From: Bombus terrestris
Taxonomy: Eukaryota > Arthropoda > Insecta > Hymenoptera > Apidae
NCBI RefSeq assembly: GCF_910591885.1
Contig: NW_025963549.1
Span: 3,534,001-3,598,000 of the forward strand
DNA length: 64,000 nt
Direction of reading: 5' to 3'
Of this stretch, positions 1-11,400 are shown piece after piece; positions within the stretch are counted from its first letter, which is position 1; each line of letters starts with the position of its first letter. The translations under genes and the position numbers were made by a program. A model generated the notes under the pieces. The model was not told the DNA's origin. It worked only from the letters and a program-made list of their open reading frames with translations, and made no database searches.

Positions 1-51
1 TAGGCTATAGTTTTCGAGCGCAGCGAGCGAGGGACGCGTAAAGGTGTGTCA

Positions 52-66
52 CAAACCAACGGTTTG
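52..66 (+). repeat. Short perfect hairpin caaacc-aac-ggtttg (example)
   Basis: Six-base arms flank a 3-base loop. The hairpin is intact in units with the ggtttgg form and carries one mismatch in units with ggcttgg. It lies directly downstream of the tgtgtcaca word, itself an inverted repeat with a 1-base centre. Nothing links it to transcription; it may only be a structural or chance feature. Confidence 0.55.
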
Positions 67-833
67 GCACATAGAGACATTGAAATATTCGCACCAGCCC
101 GAGGACCCGGAAGTCTTTATCGAACTGCGTACTGACAAAAGTTTACAGTTTACCAATAGTTTTACATAAATAGTAATATTTCCACATAGTACAGTGCAAC
201 GTGTGGTCCGAAATCGCTGACAAAATTAGGCAATAACAGGAAATATATGCAAGGCAATATAAGGTATATGTATAGCGTGGAAATTGTAATCGATGCTCGC
301 TCGCTCCGCTCGCTCGTAAAAATCTAGTCCAACCTCACAACCGTTCCGACACGTTAGCAAATTCGAAATAAGTCGCCTCCTTATCGAATAGCGAACGCAA
401 GAGGGATTGGTTTTAGGTTAGACTATAGATTTCGAGCGAGCGCAGGGCGCGAGGGACGCATAAAGGTGTGTCACAAACCAACGGTTTGGCACATAGGGAC
501 ATTGAAATATTCGCACCAGCCCGAGGAACCGCGAGTTTTATCGAATTGCCTACTGACAAAAGTTTACAGTTTAGCAATAGTTTTACATAAATAGTAATAT
601 TTCCACATAGTACAGTACAATGTGTGGTCCGAAATCGCTGACAAAATTAGGCAATAACAGGAAATATATGCAAGGCCACATAAGGTATATGTATAGCATG
701 GAAATTTTTATCGTAGCTGACTCGCTCCGCTTGCTCGTATAAATCTAGTCCAACCTCACAACCGCTCCGACACGTTAGCAAATTCGAAATAAGTCGCCTT
801 CTTATCGAATATCGAACGCAAGAGGGATTGGTT

Positions 834-844
834 TTAGGTTAGGC
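834..844 (+). repeat. Telomere-like TTAGG dimer at monomer junction (example)
   Basis: The monomer junction reads TTAGGTTAGGC. It therefore holds two tandem TTAGG words, the arthropod telomere unit, and one TTAGGC, the nematode unit. It recurs at nearly every unit boundary, usually after ggtt, and many units carry TTAGGTTAGAC instead. A few boundaries are altered: ttagtttaggc near 5045 and 10928, tagattaggc near 28259, and ttagcttagac near 60957 and 62218. A further single TTAGGC lies in the interior of most units (for example 226-231). Two units are too few to call a telomeric tract, and function is unknown. Confidence 0.6.
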
Positions 845-1259
845 TATAGTTTTCGAGCGAGCGCAGCGAGCGAGGGACGCGTAAAGGTGTGTCACAAACC
901 AACGGCTTGGCACATAGGGACATTGAAATATTCGCACCAGCCCGAGGAACCGCAAGTCTTTATCAAATTGGGTACTGACGAAAGTTTACCGTTTATTAAT
1001 AGTTTTACATAAATAGTAATATTTCCACATAGTACAGTGCAACGTGTGGTCCGATATCGCTGCCAAATTAGGCAAAGCAGGAAATATATGCAAGGCAATG
1101 TAAGGTATATGTATAGCATGGAAATTGCAATCGTTGCTCGCTCGCTCCGCTTGCTCGTATAAATCTAGTCCAACTTCACAACCGATCCGACACGTTAGCA
1201 AATTTGAAATAAGTCGCCTCCTTATCGAATAACGAACGCAAGATGGCTTGGTTTTAGGT

Positions 1260-2523
1260 TAGGCTATACTTTTCGAGCGAGCGCAGCGAGCGAGGGACGC
1301 GTAAAGGTGTGTCACAAACTAACGGCTTGGCACATAGGGACATTGAAATATTCGCAACAGACCGAGGAACCGCAAGTCTTTATCGAATTGCGTACTGACA
1401 AAAGTTTACAGTTTATCAATAGTTTTACATAAATAGTAAAATTTCCATATAGTACAGTGCAACGTGTTGTCCGAAATCGCTGACAAAATTAGGCAATAAC
1501 AGGAAATATATGCAAGGCCACATAAGGTATATGTATAGCATGGAAATTTTTATCGTAGCTGACTCGCTCCGCTTGCTCGTATAAATCTAGTCCAACCTCA
1601 CAACCGCTCCGACACGTTAGCAAATTCGAAATAAGTCGCCTTCTTATCGAATATCGAACGCAAGAGGGAATGGTTTTAGGTTAGGCTATAGTTTTCGAGC
1701 GAGCGCAGCGAGCGAGGGACGCGTAAAGGTGTGTCACAAACCAACGGCTTGGCACATAGGGACATTGAAATATTCGGACCAGCCCGAGGAACCGCAAGTC
1801 TTTATCAAATTGCGTACTGACGAAAGTTTACAGTTTATCAATACCTTTACATAAATAGTAATATTTCCACATAGTACAGTGCAACGTGTGGTCCGAAATC
1901 GCTGACAAAATTAGGCAATAACAGGAAATATATGCAAGGCCACATAAGGTATATGTATAGCATGGAAATTTTTATCGTAGCTCACTCGCTCCGCTCGCTC
2001 GTATAAATCTAGTCCAACCTCACAACCGATCCGACACGTTAGCAAATTTGAAATAAGTCGCCTCCTTATCGAATAACGAACGCAAGCGGGCTTGGTTTTA
2101 GGTTAGGCTATAGTTTTCGAGCGAGCGCAGCGAGCGAGGGACGCGTAAAGGTGTGTCAAAACCAACGGCTTGGCACATAGGGACATTGAAATATTCGCAC
2201 CAGCCCGAGGAACCGCAAGTCTTTATCGAATTGGGTACTGACGAAAGTTTACCGTTTATCAATAGTTTTACATAAATAGTAATATTTCCACATATTACAG
2301 TGCAACGTGTGGTCCGAAATCGCTGACAAAATTAGGCAAAGCAGGAAATATATGCAAGGCAATATAAGGTATATGTATAGCATGGAAATTTTTATCATAG
2401 CTGACTCGCTCCGCTCGCTCGTATAAATCTAGTCCAACCTCACAACCGATCCGACACGTTAGCAAATTTGAAATAAGTCGCCTCCTTATCGAATAACGAA
2501 CGCAAGCGGGCTTGGTTTTAGGT
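1260..2523 (+). repeat. 5-mer (2101-bp) higher-order duplication, left copy
   Basis: Starts are at 1260, 1682 and 2104. The same series recurs 2101 bp later at 3361, 3783 and 4205. Shared rare markers are ctatacttttcg, tattcggaccagcc, aataccttta and gtgtcaaaacc. Similarity begins inside the preceding unit (shared aagatggcttgg tail) and fades in the unit starting at 2524. Confidence 0.85.
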
Positions 2524-5500
2524 TAGGCTATAGTTTGCGAGCGAGCGCAGCGAGCGAGGTGCGCGTAAAGATATGTCACAAACCAACGGTTTGGCACATA
2601 GAGACATTGAAATATTCGCACCAGCCCGAGGACCCGGAAGTCTTTATCGAATTGCCTACTGACAAAAGTTTACAGTTTATCAATAGTTTTACATAAATAG
2701 TAATATTTCCACATAGTACAGTGCAACGTGTGCTCCGAAATCGCTGACAAAATTAGGCAAAGCAGGAAATATATGCAAGGCAATATAAGGTATATGGATA
2801 GCTCGGAAATTGTAATCGTTGCTCGCTCGCTCCGCTCGCTCGTAAAAATCTAGTCCAACCTCACAACCGATCCGACACGTTAGCAAATTTGAAATAAGTC
2901 GCCTCCTTATCGAATAGCGAACGCAAGAGGGATTGGTTTTAGGTTAGCCTATAGTTTTCGAGCGAGCGAGCGAGGGACGCGTAAAGGTGTGTCACAGACC
3001 AACGGTTTGGCACATAGAGACATTGAAATATTCGCACCAGCCCGAGGAGCCGGAAGTCTTTATCGAACTGCGTACTGACAAAAGTTTACAGTTTACCAAT
3101 AGTTTTACATAAATAGTAATATTTCAACATAGTACAGTGCAACGTGTGGTCCGAAATCGCTGACAAAATTAGGCAAAGCAGGAGATATATGCAAGGCAAT
3201 ATAAGGTATATGTATAGCATGGAAATTGTAATCGTTGCTCGCTCGCTCCGCTTGCTCGTATAAATCTAGTCCAACCTCAGAACCGATCCGACACGTTAGC
3301 AAATTTGAAATAAGTCGCCTCCTTATCGAATAACGAACGCAAGATGGCTTGGTTTTAGGTTAGGCTATACTTTTCGAGCGAGCGCAGCGAGCGAGGGACG
3401 CGTAAAGGTGTGTCACAAACGAACGGCTTGGCACATAGGGACATTGAAATATTCGCACCAGATCGAGGAACCGCAAGTCCTTATCGAATTGCGTACTGAC
3501 AAAAGTTTACAGTTTATCAATAGTTTTAAATAAGTAGTAAAATTTCCATATAGTACAGTGCAACGTGTTGTCCGAAATCGCTGACAAAATTAGGCAATAA
3601 CAGGAAATATATGCAAGGCCACATAAGGTATATGTATAGCATGGAAATTTTTATCGTAGCTGACTCGCTCCGCTTGCTCGTATAAATCTAGTCCAACCTC
3701 ACAACCGCTCCGACACGTTAGCAAATTCGAAATAAGTCGCCTTCTTATCGAATATCGAACGCAAGAGGGATTGGTTTTAGGTTAGGCTATAGTTTTCGAG
3801 CGAGCGCAGCGAGCGAGGGACGCGTAAAGGTGTGTCACAAACCAACGGCTTGGCACATAGGGACATTGAAATATTCGGACCAGCCCGAGGAACCGCAAGT
3901 CTTTATCAAATTGCGTACTGACGAAAGTTTACAGTTTATCAATACCTTTACATAAATAGTAATATTTCCACATAGTACAGTGCAACGTGTGGTCCGAAAT
4001 CGCTGACAAAATTAGGCAATAACAGGAAATATATGCAAGGCCACATAAGGTATATGTATAGCATGGAAATTTTTATCGTAGCTGACTCGCTCCGCTCGCT
4101 CGTATAAATCTAGTCCAACCTCACAACCGATCCGACACGTTAGCAAATTTGAAATAAGTCGCCTCCTTATCGAATAACGAACGCAAGCGGGCTTGGTTTT
4201 AGGTTAGGCTATAGTTTTCGAGCGAGCGCAGCGAGCGAGGGACGCGTAAAGGTGTGTCAAAACCAACGGCTTGGCACATAGGGACATTGAAATATTCGCA
4301 CCAGCCCGAGGAACCGCAAGTCTTTATCGAATTGGGTACTGACGAAAGTTTACCGTTTATCAATAGTTTTACATAAATAGTAATATTTCCAGATATTACA
4401 GTGCAACGTGTGGTCCGAAATCGCTGACAAAATTAGGCAAAGCAGGAAATATATGCAAGGCAATATAAGGTATATGTATAGCATGGAAATTTTTATCGTA
4501 GCTGACTCGCTCCGCTCGCTCGTATAAATCTAGTCCAACCTCACAACCGATCCGACACGTTAGCAAATTTGAAATAAGTCGCCTCCTTATCGAATAACGA
4601 ACGCAAGCGGGCTTGGTTTTAGGTTAGGCTATAGTTTTCGAGCGAGCGCAGCGAGCGAGGGACGCGTAAAGGTGTGTCACATACCAACGGCTTGGCACAT
4701 AGGGACATTGAAATATTCGCACCAGCCCGAGGAACCGCAAGTCTTTATCGAATTGGGTACTGACGAAAGTTTACAGTTTATCAATAGTTTTACATAAATA
4801 GTAATATTTCCACATAGTACAGTGCAACGTGTGGTCCGAAATCGCTGCCAAATTAGGCAAAGCAGGAAATATATGCAAGGCAATATAAGGTATATGTGTA
4901 GCATGGATATTGTAATCGTTGCTCGCTCGCTCCGCTCGCTCGTATAAATCTAGTCCAACCTCACAACCGATCCGACACGTTAGCAAATTTGAAATAAGTC
5001 GCCTCCTTATCGAATAACGAACGCAAGAGGGATTGGTTTTAGTTTAGGCTATAGTTTTCGAGCGCAGCGAGCGAGGGACGCGTAAAGGTGTGTCACAAAC
5101 TAACGGCTTGGCACATAGGGACATTGAAATATTCGCACCAGCCCGAGGAACCGCAAGTCTTTTTCGAATTGCGTACTGACAAAAGTTTACAGTTTATCAA
5201 TAGTTTTACATAAATAGTAAAATTTCCATACAGTACAGTGCAACGTGTGCTCCGAAATCGCTGACAAAATTAGGCAAAGCAGGAAATATATGCAAGGCAA
5301 TATAAGGTATATGTATAGCATGGAAAGTGTAATCGTTGCTCGCTCGCTCCGCTTGCTCGTATAAATCTAGTCCAACCTCACAACCGCTCCGACACGTTAG
5401 CAAATTCGAAATAAGTCGCCTTCTTACCGAATATCGAACGCAAGAGGGATTGGTTTTAGGTTAGGCTATAGTTTTCGAGCGCAGCGAGCGAGGGACGCGT

Positions 5501-7985
5501 AAAGGTGTGTCACAAACCAACGGTTTGGCACATAGAGACATTGAAATATTCGCACCAGCCCGAGGACCCGGAAGTCTTTATCGAATTGCCTACTGACAAA
5601 AGTGTATAGTTTATCAATAGTTTTACATAAATAGTAATATTTCCACATAGTACAGTGCAACGTGTGGTCCGAAATCGCTGACAAAATTAGGCAATAACAG
5701 GAAATATATGCAAGGCAATATAAGGTATATGTATAGCGTGGAAATTGTAATCGATGCACGCTCGCTCCGCTCGCTCGTAAAAATCTAGTCCAACCTCACA
5801 ACCGTTCCGACACGTTAGCAAATTCGAAATAAGTCTCCTCCTTATCGAATAGCGAACGCAAGAGGGATTGGTTTTAGGTTAGACTATAGATTTCGAGCGA
5901 GCGCAGGGAGCGAGGGACGCATAAAGGTGTGTCACAAACCAACGGTTTGGCACATAGGGACATTGAAATATTCGCACCAGCCCGAGGAACCGCGAGTCTT
6001 TATCGAATTGCCTACTGACAAAAGTTTACAGTTTAGCAATAGTTTTACATAAATAGTAATATTTCCACATAGTACAGTACAATGTGTGGTCCGAAATCGC
6101 TGACAAAATTAGGCAATAACAGGAAATATATGCAAGGCCACATAAGGTATATGTATAGCATGGAAATTTTTATCGTAGCTGACTCGCTCCGCTTGCTCGT
6201 ATAAATCTAGTCCAACCTCACAGGCGCTCCGACACGTTAGCAAATTCGAAATAAGTCGCCTCCTTATCGAATAACGAACGCAAGAGGGCTTGGTTTTAGG
6301 TTAGGCTATACTTTTCGAGCGAGCGCAGCGAGCGAGGGACGCGTAAAGGTGTGTCACAAACTAACGGCTTGGCACATAGGGACATTGAAATATTCGCACC
6401 AGCCCGAGGAACCGCAAGTCTTTATCGAATTGCGTACTGACAAAAGTTTACAGTTTATCAATAGTTTTACATAAATAGTAAAATTTCCATATAGTACAGT
6501 GCAACGTGTTGTCCGAAATCGCTGACAAAATTAGGCAATAACAGGAAATATATGCAAGGCAATATAAGGTATATGTATAGCATGGAAATTGTAATCGTTG
6601 CTCGCTCGCTCCGCTTGCTCGTATTAATCTAGTCCAACCTCACAACCGATCCGACACGTTAGCAAATTTGAAATAAGTCGCCTCATTATCGAATAACGAA
6701 CGCAAAAGGGCTTGGTTTTAGGTTAGACTATAGTTTTCGAGCGAGCGCAGCGAGCGAGGGTCGCGTAAATGTGTGTCACAATCCAACGGTTTGGCACATA
6801 GGGAAATTCAAATATTCGCACCAGCCCGAGGAGCCGGAAGTCTTTATCGAATTGGGTACTGACGAAAGTTTACAGTTTATCAATAGGTTTACATAAATAG
6901 TAATATTTCCACATAGTACAGTGCAACGTGTGCTCCGAAATCGCTGACAAAATTAGGCAAAGCAGGAAATATATGCAAGGCAATATAAGGTATATGGATA
7001 GCTCGGAAATTGTAATCGTTGCTCGCTCGCTCCGCTCGCTCGTAAAAATCTAGCCCAACCTCACAACCGCTCCGACACGTTAGCAAATTCGAAATAAGTC
7101 GCCTTCTTATCGAATATCGAACGCAAGAGGGATTGGTTTTAGGTTAGGCTATAGTTTTCGAGCGCAGCGAGCGAGGGACGCGTAAAGGTGTGTCACAAAC
7201 CAACGGTTTGGCACATAGAGACATTGAAATATTCGCACCAGCCCGAAGGAGCCGGAAGTCTTTATCGAACTGCGTACTGACAAAAGTTTACAGTTTACCA
7301 ATAGTTTTACATAAATAGTAATATTTCCACATAGTACAGTGCAACGTGTGGTCCGAAATCGCTGACAAAATTAGGCAATAACAGGAAATATATGCAAGGC
7401 AATATAAGGTATATGTATAGCGTGGAAATTGTAATCGATGCTCGCTCGCTCCGCTCGCTCGTATAAACCTAGTCCAACCTCACAACCGATCCGACACGTT
7501 AGCAAATTTGAAATAAGTCGCCTCCTTATCGCATAACGAACGCAAGCGGGCTTGGTTTTAGGTTAGGCTATAGTTTTCGAGCGAGCGCAGCTAGCGAGGG
7601 ACGCGTAAAGGTGTGTCACAAACCAACGGCTTGGCACATAGGGACATTGAAATATTCGCACCAGCCCGAGGAGCCGGAAGTCTTTATCGAATTGGGTACT
7701 GGCGAAAGTTTACAGTTTATCAATAGTTTTACATAAATAGTAATATTTCCACATAGTGCAGTGCAACACGTGGTCCGAAATCGCTGACAAAATTAGGCAA
7801 TAACAGGAAATATATACAAGGCAATATAAGGTACATGTATAGCTTGGAAGTTGTAATCGTTGCTCGCTCGCTCCGCTCGCTCGTAGGAATCTAGTCCAAC
7901 CTCACAACCGCTCCGACACGTTAGCAAATTCGAAATAAGTCGCCTTCTTATCGAATAGCGAACGCAAGAGGGATTGGTTTTAGGT
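2524..7985 (+). repeat. 14-mer (5883-bp) higher-order repeat, left copy
   Basis: Starts are at 2524, 2945, 3361, 3783, 4205, 4625, 5045, 5462, 5880, 6302, 6724, 7145 and 7564. All recur exactly 5883 bp downstream. Rare shared markers include the 416-bp unit at 2945, aggagatatatg, accagatcgagg, catacagtac, tcacaggcgctcc, ttcaaatattcg after gggaaa, cccgaaggagcc and gcagctagcg. Similarity extends leftward into the second half of the unit at 2104 (tttttatcatagctgac). Confidence 0.93.
3361..4624 (+). repeat. 5-mer (2101-bp) higher-order duplication, right copy
   Basis: Starts are at 3361, 3783 and 4205. This block matches 1260-2523, with small changes such as ccagatattacag in place of ccacatattacag and aaacgaacgg in place of aaactaacgg. 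It also lies inside the left copy of the 5883-bp repeat, so the 5-mer event appears to predate the 14-mer event: both markers are carried on to 9244-10507. Confidence 0.85.
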
Positions 7986-8406
7986 TAGGCTATAGTTTTC
8001 GAGCGAGCGCAGCGAGCGAGGGACGCGTAAAGGTGTGTCACAAACTAACGGCTTGGCACATAGGGACATTGAAATATTCGCACCAGTCCGAGGAACCGCA
8101 AGTCTTTATCGAATTGCGTACTGACAAAAGTTTAGAGTTTATCAATAGTTTTACATAAATAGTAATATTTCCACATATTACAGTGCAACGTGTGGTCCGA
8201 AATCGCTGACAAAATTAGGCAAAGCAGGAAATATATGCAAGGCAATATAAGGTATATGTATAGCATGGAAATTTTTATCATAGCTGACTCGCTCCGCTCG
8301 CTCGTATAAATCTAGTCCAACCTCACAACCGATCCGACACGTTAGCAAATTTGAAATAAGTCGCCTCCTTATCGAATAACGAACGCAAGCGGGCTTGGTT
8401 TTAGGT
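7986..8406 (+). repeat. Hybrid monomer at the 14-mer junction
   Basis: The left half (accagtccgagg, tttagagtttatc) matches the unit at 14702, 16 units away. The right half (ccacatattacag, tttttatcatagctgac) matches the unit at 2104, 14 units away. The change occurs near +170. It is the visible seam between the two copies of the 5883-bp repeat and looks like an unequal-exchange product. Confidence 0.75.
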
Positions 8407-11400
8407 TAGGCTATAGTTTTCGAGCGAGCGCAGCGAGCGAGGTGCGCGTAAAGGTGTGTCACAAACCAACGGTTTGGCACATAGAGACATTGAAATATTC
8501 GCACCAGCCCGAGGACCCGGAAGTCTTTATCGAATTGCCTACTGACAAAAGTGTATAGTTTATCAATAGTTTTACATAAATAGTAATATTTCCACATAGT
8601 ACAGTGCAACGTGTGCTCCGAAATCGCTGACAAAATTAGGCAAAGCAGGAAATATATGCAAGGCAATATAAGGTATATGGATAGCTCGGAAATTGTAATC
8701 GTTGCTCGCTCGCTCCGCTCGCTCGTAAAAATCTAGTCCAACCTCACAACCGTTCAGACACGTTAGCAAATTTGAAATAAGTCGCCTCCTTATCGAATAG
8801 CGAACGCAAGAGGGATTGGTTTTAGGTTAGACTATAGTTTTCGAGCGAGCGAGCGAGGGACGCGTAAAGGTGTGTCACAGACCAACGGTTTGGCACATAG
8901 AGACATTGAAATATTCGCACCAGCCCGAGGAGCCGGAAGTCTTTATCGAACTGCGTACTGACAAAAGTTTACAGTTTACCAATAGTTTTACATAAATAGT
9001 AATATTTCAACATAGTACAGTGCAACGTGTGGTCCGAAATCGCTGACAAAATTAGGCAAAGCAGGAGATATATGCAAGGCAATATAAGGTATATGTATAG
9101 CATGGAAATTGTAATCGTTGCTCGCTCGCTCCGCTTGCTCGTATAAATCTAGTCCAACCTCAGAACCGATCCGACACGTTAGCAAATTTGAAATAAGTCG
9201 CCTCCTTATCGAATAACGAACGCAAGATGGCTTGGTTTTAGGTTAGGCTATACTTTTCGAGCGAGCGCAGCGAGCGAGGGACGCGTAAAGGTGTGTCACA
9301 AACGAACGGCTTGGCACATAGGGACATTGAAATATTCGCACCAGATCGAGGAACCGCAAGTCCTTATCGAATTGCGTACTGACAAAAGTTTACAGTTTAT
9401 CAATAGTTTTAAATAAGTAGTAAAATTTCCATATAGTACAGTGCAACGTGTTGTCCGAAATCGCTGACAAAATTAGGCAATAACAGGAAATATATGCAAG
9501 GCCACATAAGGTATATGTATAGCATGGAAATTTTTATCGTAGCTGACTCGCTCCGCTTGCTCGTATAAATCTAGTCCAACCTCACAACCGCTCCGACACG
9601 TTAGCAAATTCGAAATAAGTCGCCTTCTTATCGAATATCGAACGCAAGAGGGATTGGTTTTAGGTTAGGCTATAGTTTTCGAGCGAGCGCAGCGAGCGAG
9701 GGACGCGTAAAGGTGTGTCACAAACCAACGGCTTGGCACATAGGGACATTGAAATATTCGGACCAGCCCGAGGAACCGCAAGTCTTTATCAAATTGCGTA
9801 CTGACGAAAGTTTACAGTTTATCAATACCTTTACATAAATAGTAATATTTCCACATAGTACAGTGCAACGTGTGGTCCGAAATCGCTGACAAAATTAGGC
9901 AATAACAGGAAATATATGCAAGGCCACATAAGGTATATGTATAGCATGGAAATTTTTATCGTAGCTGACTCGCTCCGCTCGCTCGTATAAATCTAGTCCA
10001 ACCTCACAACCGATCCGACACGTTAGCAAATTTGAAATAAGTCGCCTCCTTATCGAATAACGAACGCAAGCGGGCTTGGTTTTAGGTTAGGCTATAGTTT
10101 TCGAGCGAGCGCAGCGAGCGAGGGACGCGTAAAGGTGTGTCAAAACCAACGGCTTGGCACATAGGGACATTGAAATATTCGCACCAGCCCGAGGAACCGC
10201 AAGTCTTTATCGAATTGGGTACTGACGAAAGTTTACCGTTTATCAATAGTTTTACATAAATAGTAATATTTCCAGATATTACAGTGCAACGTGTGGTCCG
10301 AAATCGCTGACAAAATTAGGCAAAGCAGGAAATATATGCAAGGCAATATAAGGTATATGTATAGCATGGAAATTTTTATCGTAGCTGACTCGCTCCGCTC
10401 GCTCGTATAAATCTAGTCCAACCTCACAACCGATCCGACACGTTAGCAAATTTGAAATAAGTCGCCTCCTTATCGAATAACGAACGCAAGCGGGCTTGGT
10501 TTTAGGTTAGGCTATAGTTTTCGAGCGAGCGCAGCGAGCGAGGGACGCGTAAAGGTGTGTCACATACCAACGGCTTGGCACATAGGGACATTGAAATATT
10601 CGCACCAGCCCGAGGAACCGCAAGTCTTTATCGAATTGGGTACTGACGAAAGTTTACCGTTTATCAATAGTTTTACATAAATAGTAATATTTCCACATAG
10701 TACAGTGCAACGTGTGGTCCGAAATCGCTGCCAAATTAGGCAAAGCAGGAAATATATGCAAGGCAATATAAGGTATATGTATAGCATGGATATTGTAATC
10801 GTTGCTCGCTCGCTCCGCTCGCTCGTATAAATCTAGTCCAACCTCACAACCGATCCGACACGTTAGCAAATTTGAAATAAGTCGCCTCCTTATCGAATAA
10901 CGAACGCAAGAGGGATTGGTTTTAGTTTAGGCTATAGTTTTCGAGCGCAGCGAGCGAGGGACGCGTAAAGGTGTGTCACAAACTAACGGCTTGGCACATA
11001 GGGACATTGAAATATTCGCACCAGCCCGAGGAACCGCAAGTCTTTTTCGAATTGCGTACTGACAAAAGTTTACAGTTTATCAATAGTTTTACATAAATAG
11101 TAAAATTTCCATACAGTACAGTGCAACGTGTGCTCCGAAATCGCTGACAAAATTAGGCAAAGCAGGAAATATATGCAAGGCAATATAAGGTATATGTATA
11201 GCATGGAAAGTGTAATCGTTGCTCGCTCGCTCCGCTTGCTCGTATAAATCTAGTCCAACCTCACAACCGCTCCGACACGTTAGCAAATTCGAAATAAGTC
11301 GCCTTCTTACCGAATATCGAACGCAAGAGGGATTGGTTTTAGGTTAGGCTATAGTTTGCGAGCGCAGCGAGCGAGGTGCGCGTAAAGATATGTCACAAAC

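Larger units (their letters stand above)
1..1259 (+). repeat. Satellite units 1-3
   Basis: Starts are at 1, 419 and 840. Units 1-2 resemble units 14-15 (5462, 5880; offset 5461, 13 units) and units 40-41 (16098, 16516). Shared markers are gaggacccggaag in the first of each pair, and tatagatttcg with acagtacaatgtgtgg in the second. The left end of the window falls exactly at a unit boundary in this phase, and the preceding unit is not visible. Confidence 0.85.

Noticed and set aside
87..103. CENP-B box in attcgcaccagcccgag
   Set aside because: TTCG and the central A fit the spacing, but the essential CGGG is CCGA here, so the core does not match. I do not claim it.
250..275. TATA-like promoter in the ATATAAGGTATATG stretch
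   Set aside because: A/T-rich words of this kind are expected in such a satellite. No initiator, gene or directional context supports a promoter.
834..844. Genuine telomere tract
   Set aside because: Only two TTAGG words occur per boundary, with no longer run anywhere in the window.
892..1119. 75-codon minus-strand frames (also at 4677 and 10560) with hydrophobic start
   Set aside because: They arise from the A/T-rich middle of units with the cgctgccaaattagg variant. The hydrophobic look follows from A/T composition.
2689..2886. About 50 minus-strand frames of ~65 codons as a gene family
   Set aside because: They are one frame of the satellite repeated. Most open at TTG, not ATG. A 1-bp indel closes the frame in about two thirds of units. 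No promoter, signal or domain is recognisable, and differences between copies look unconstrained by codon position.
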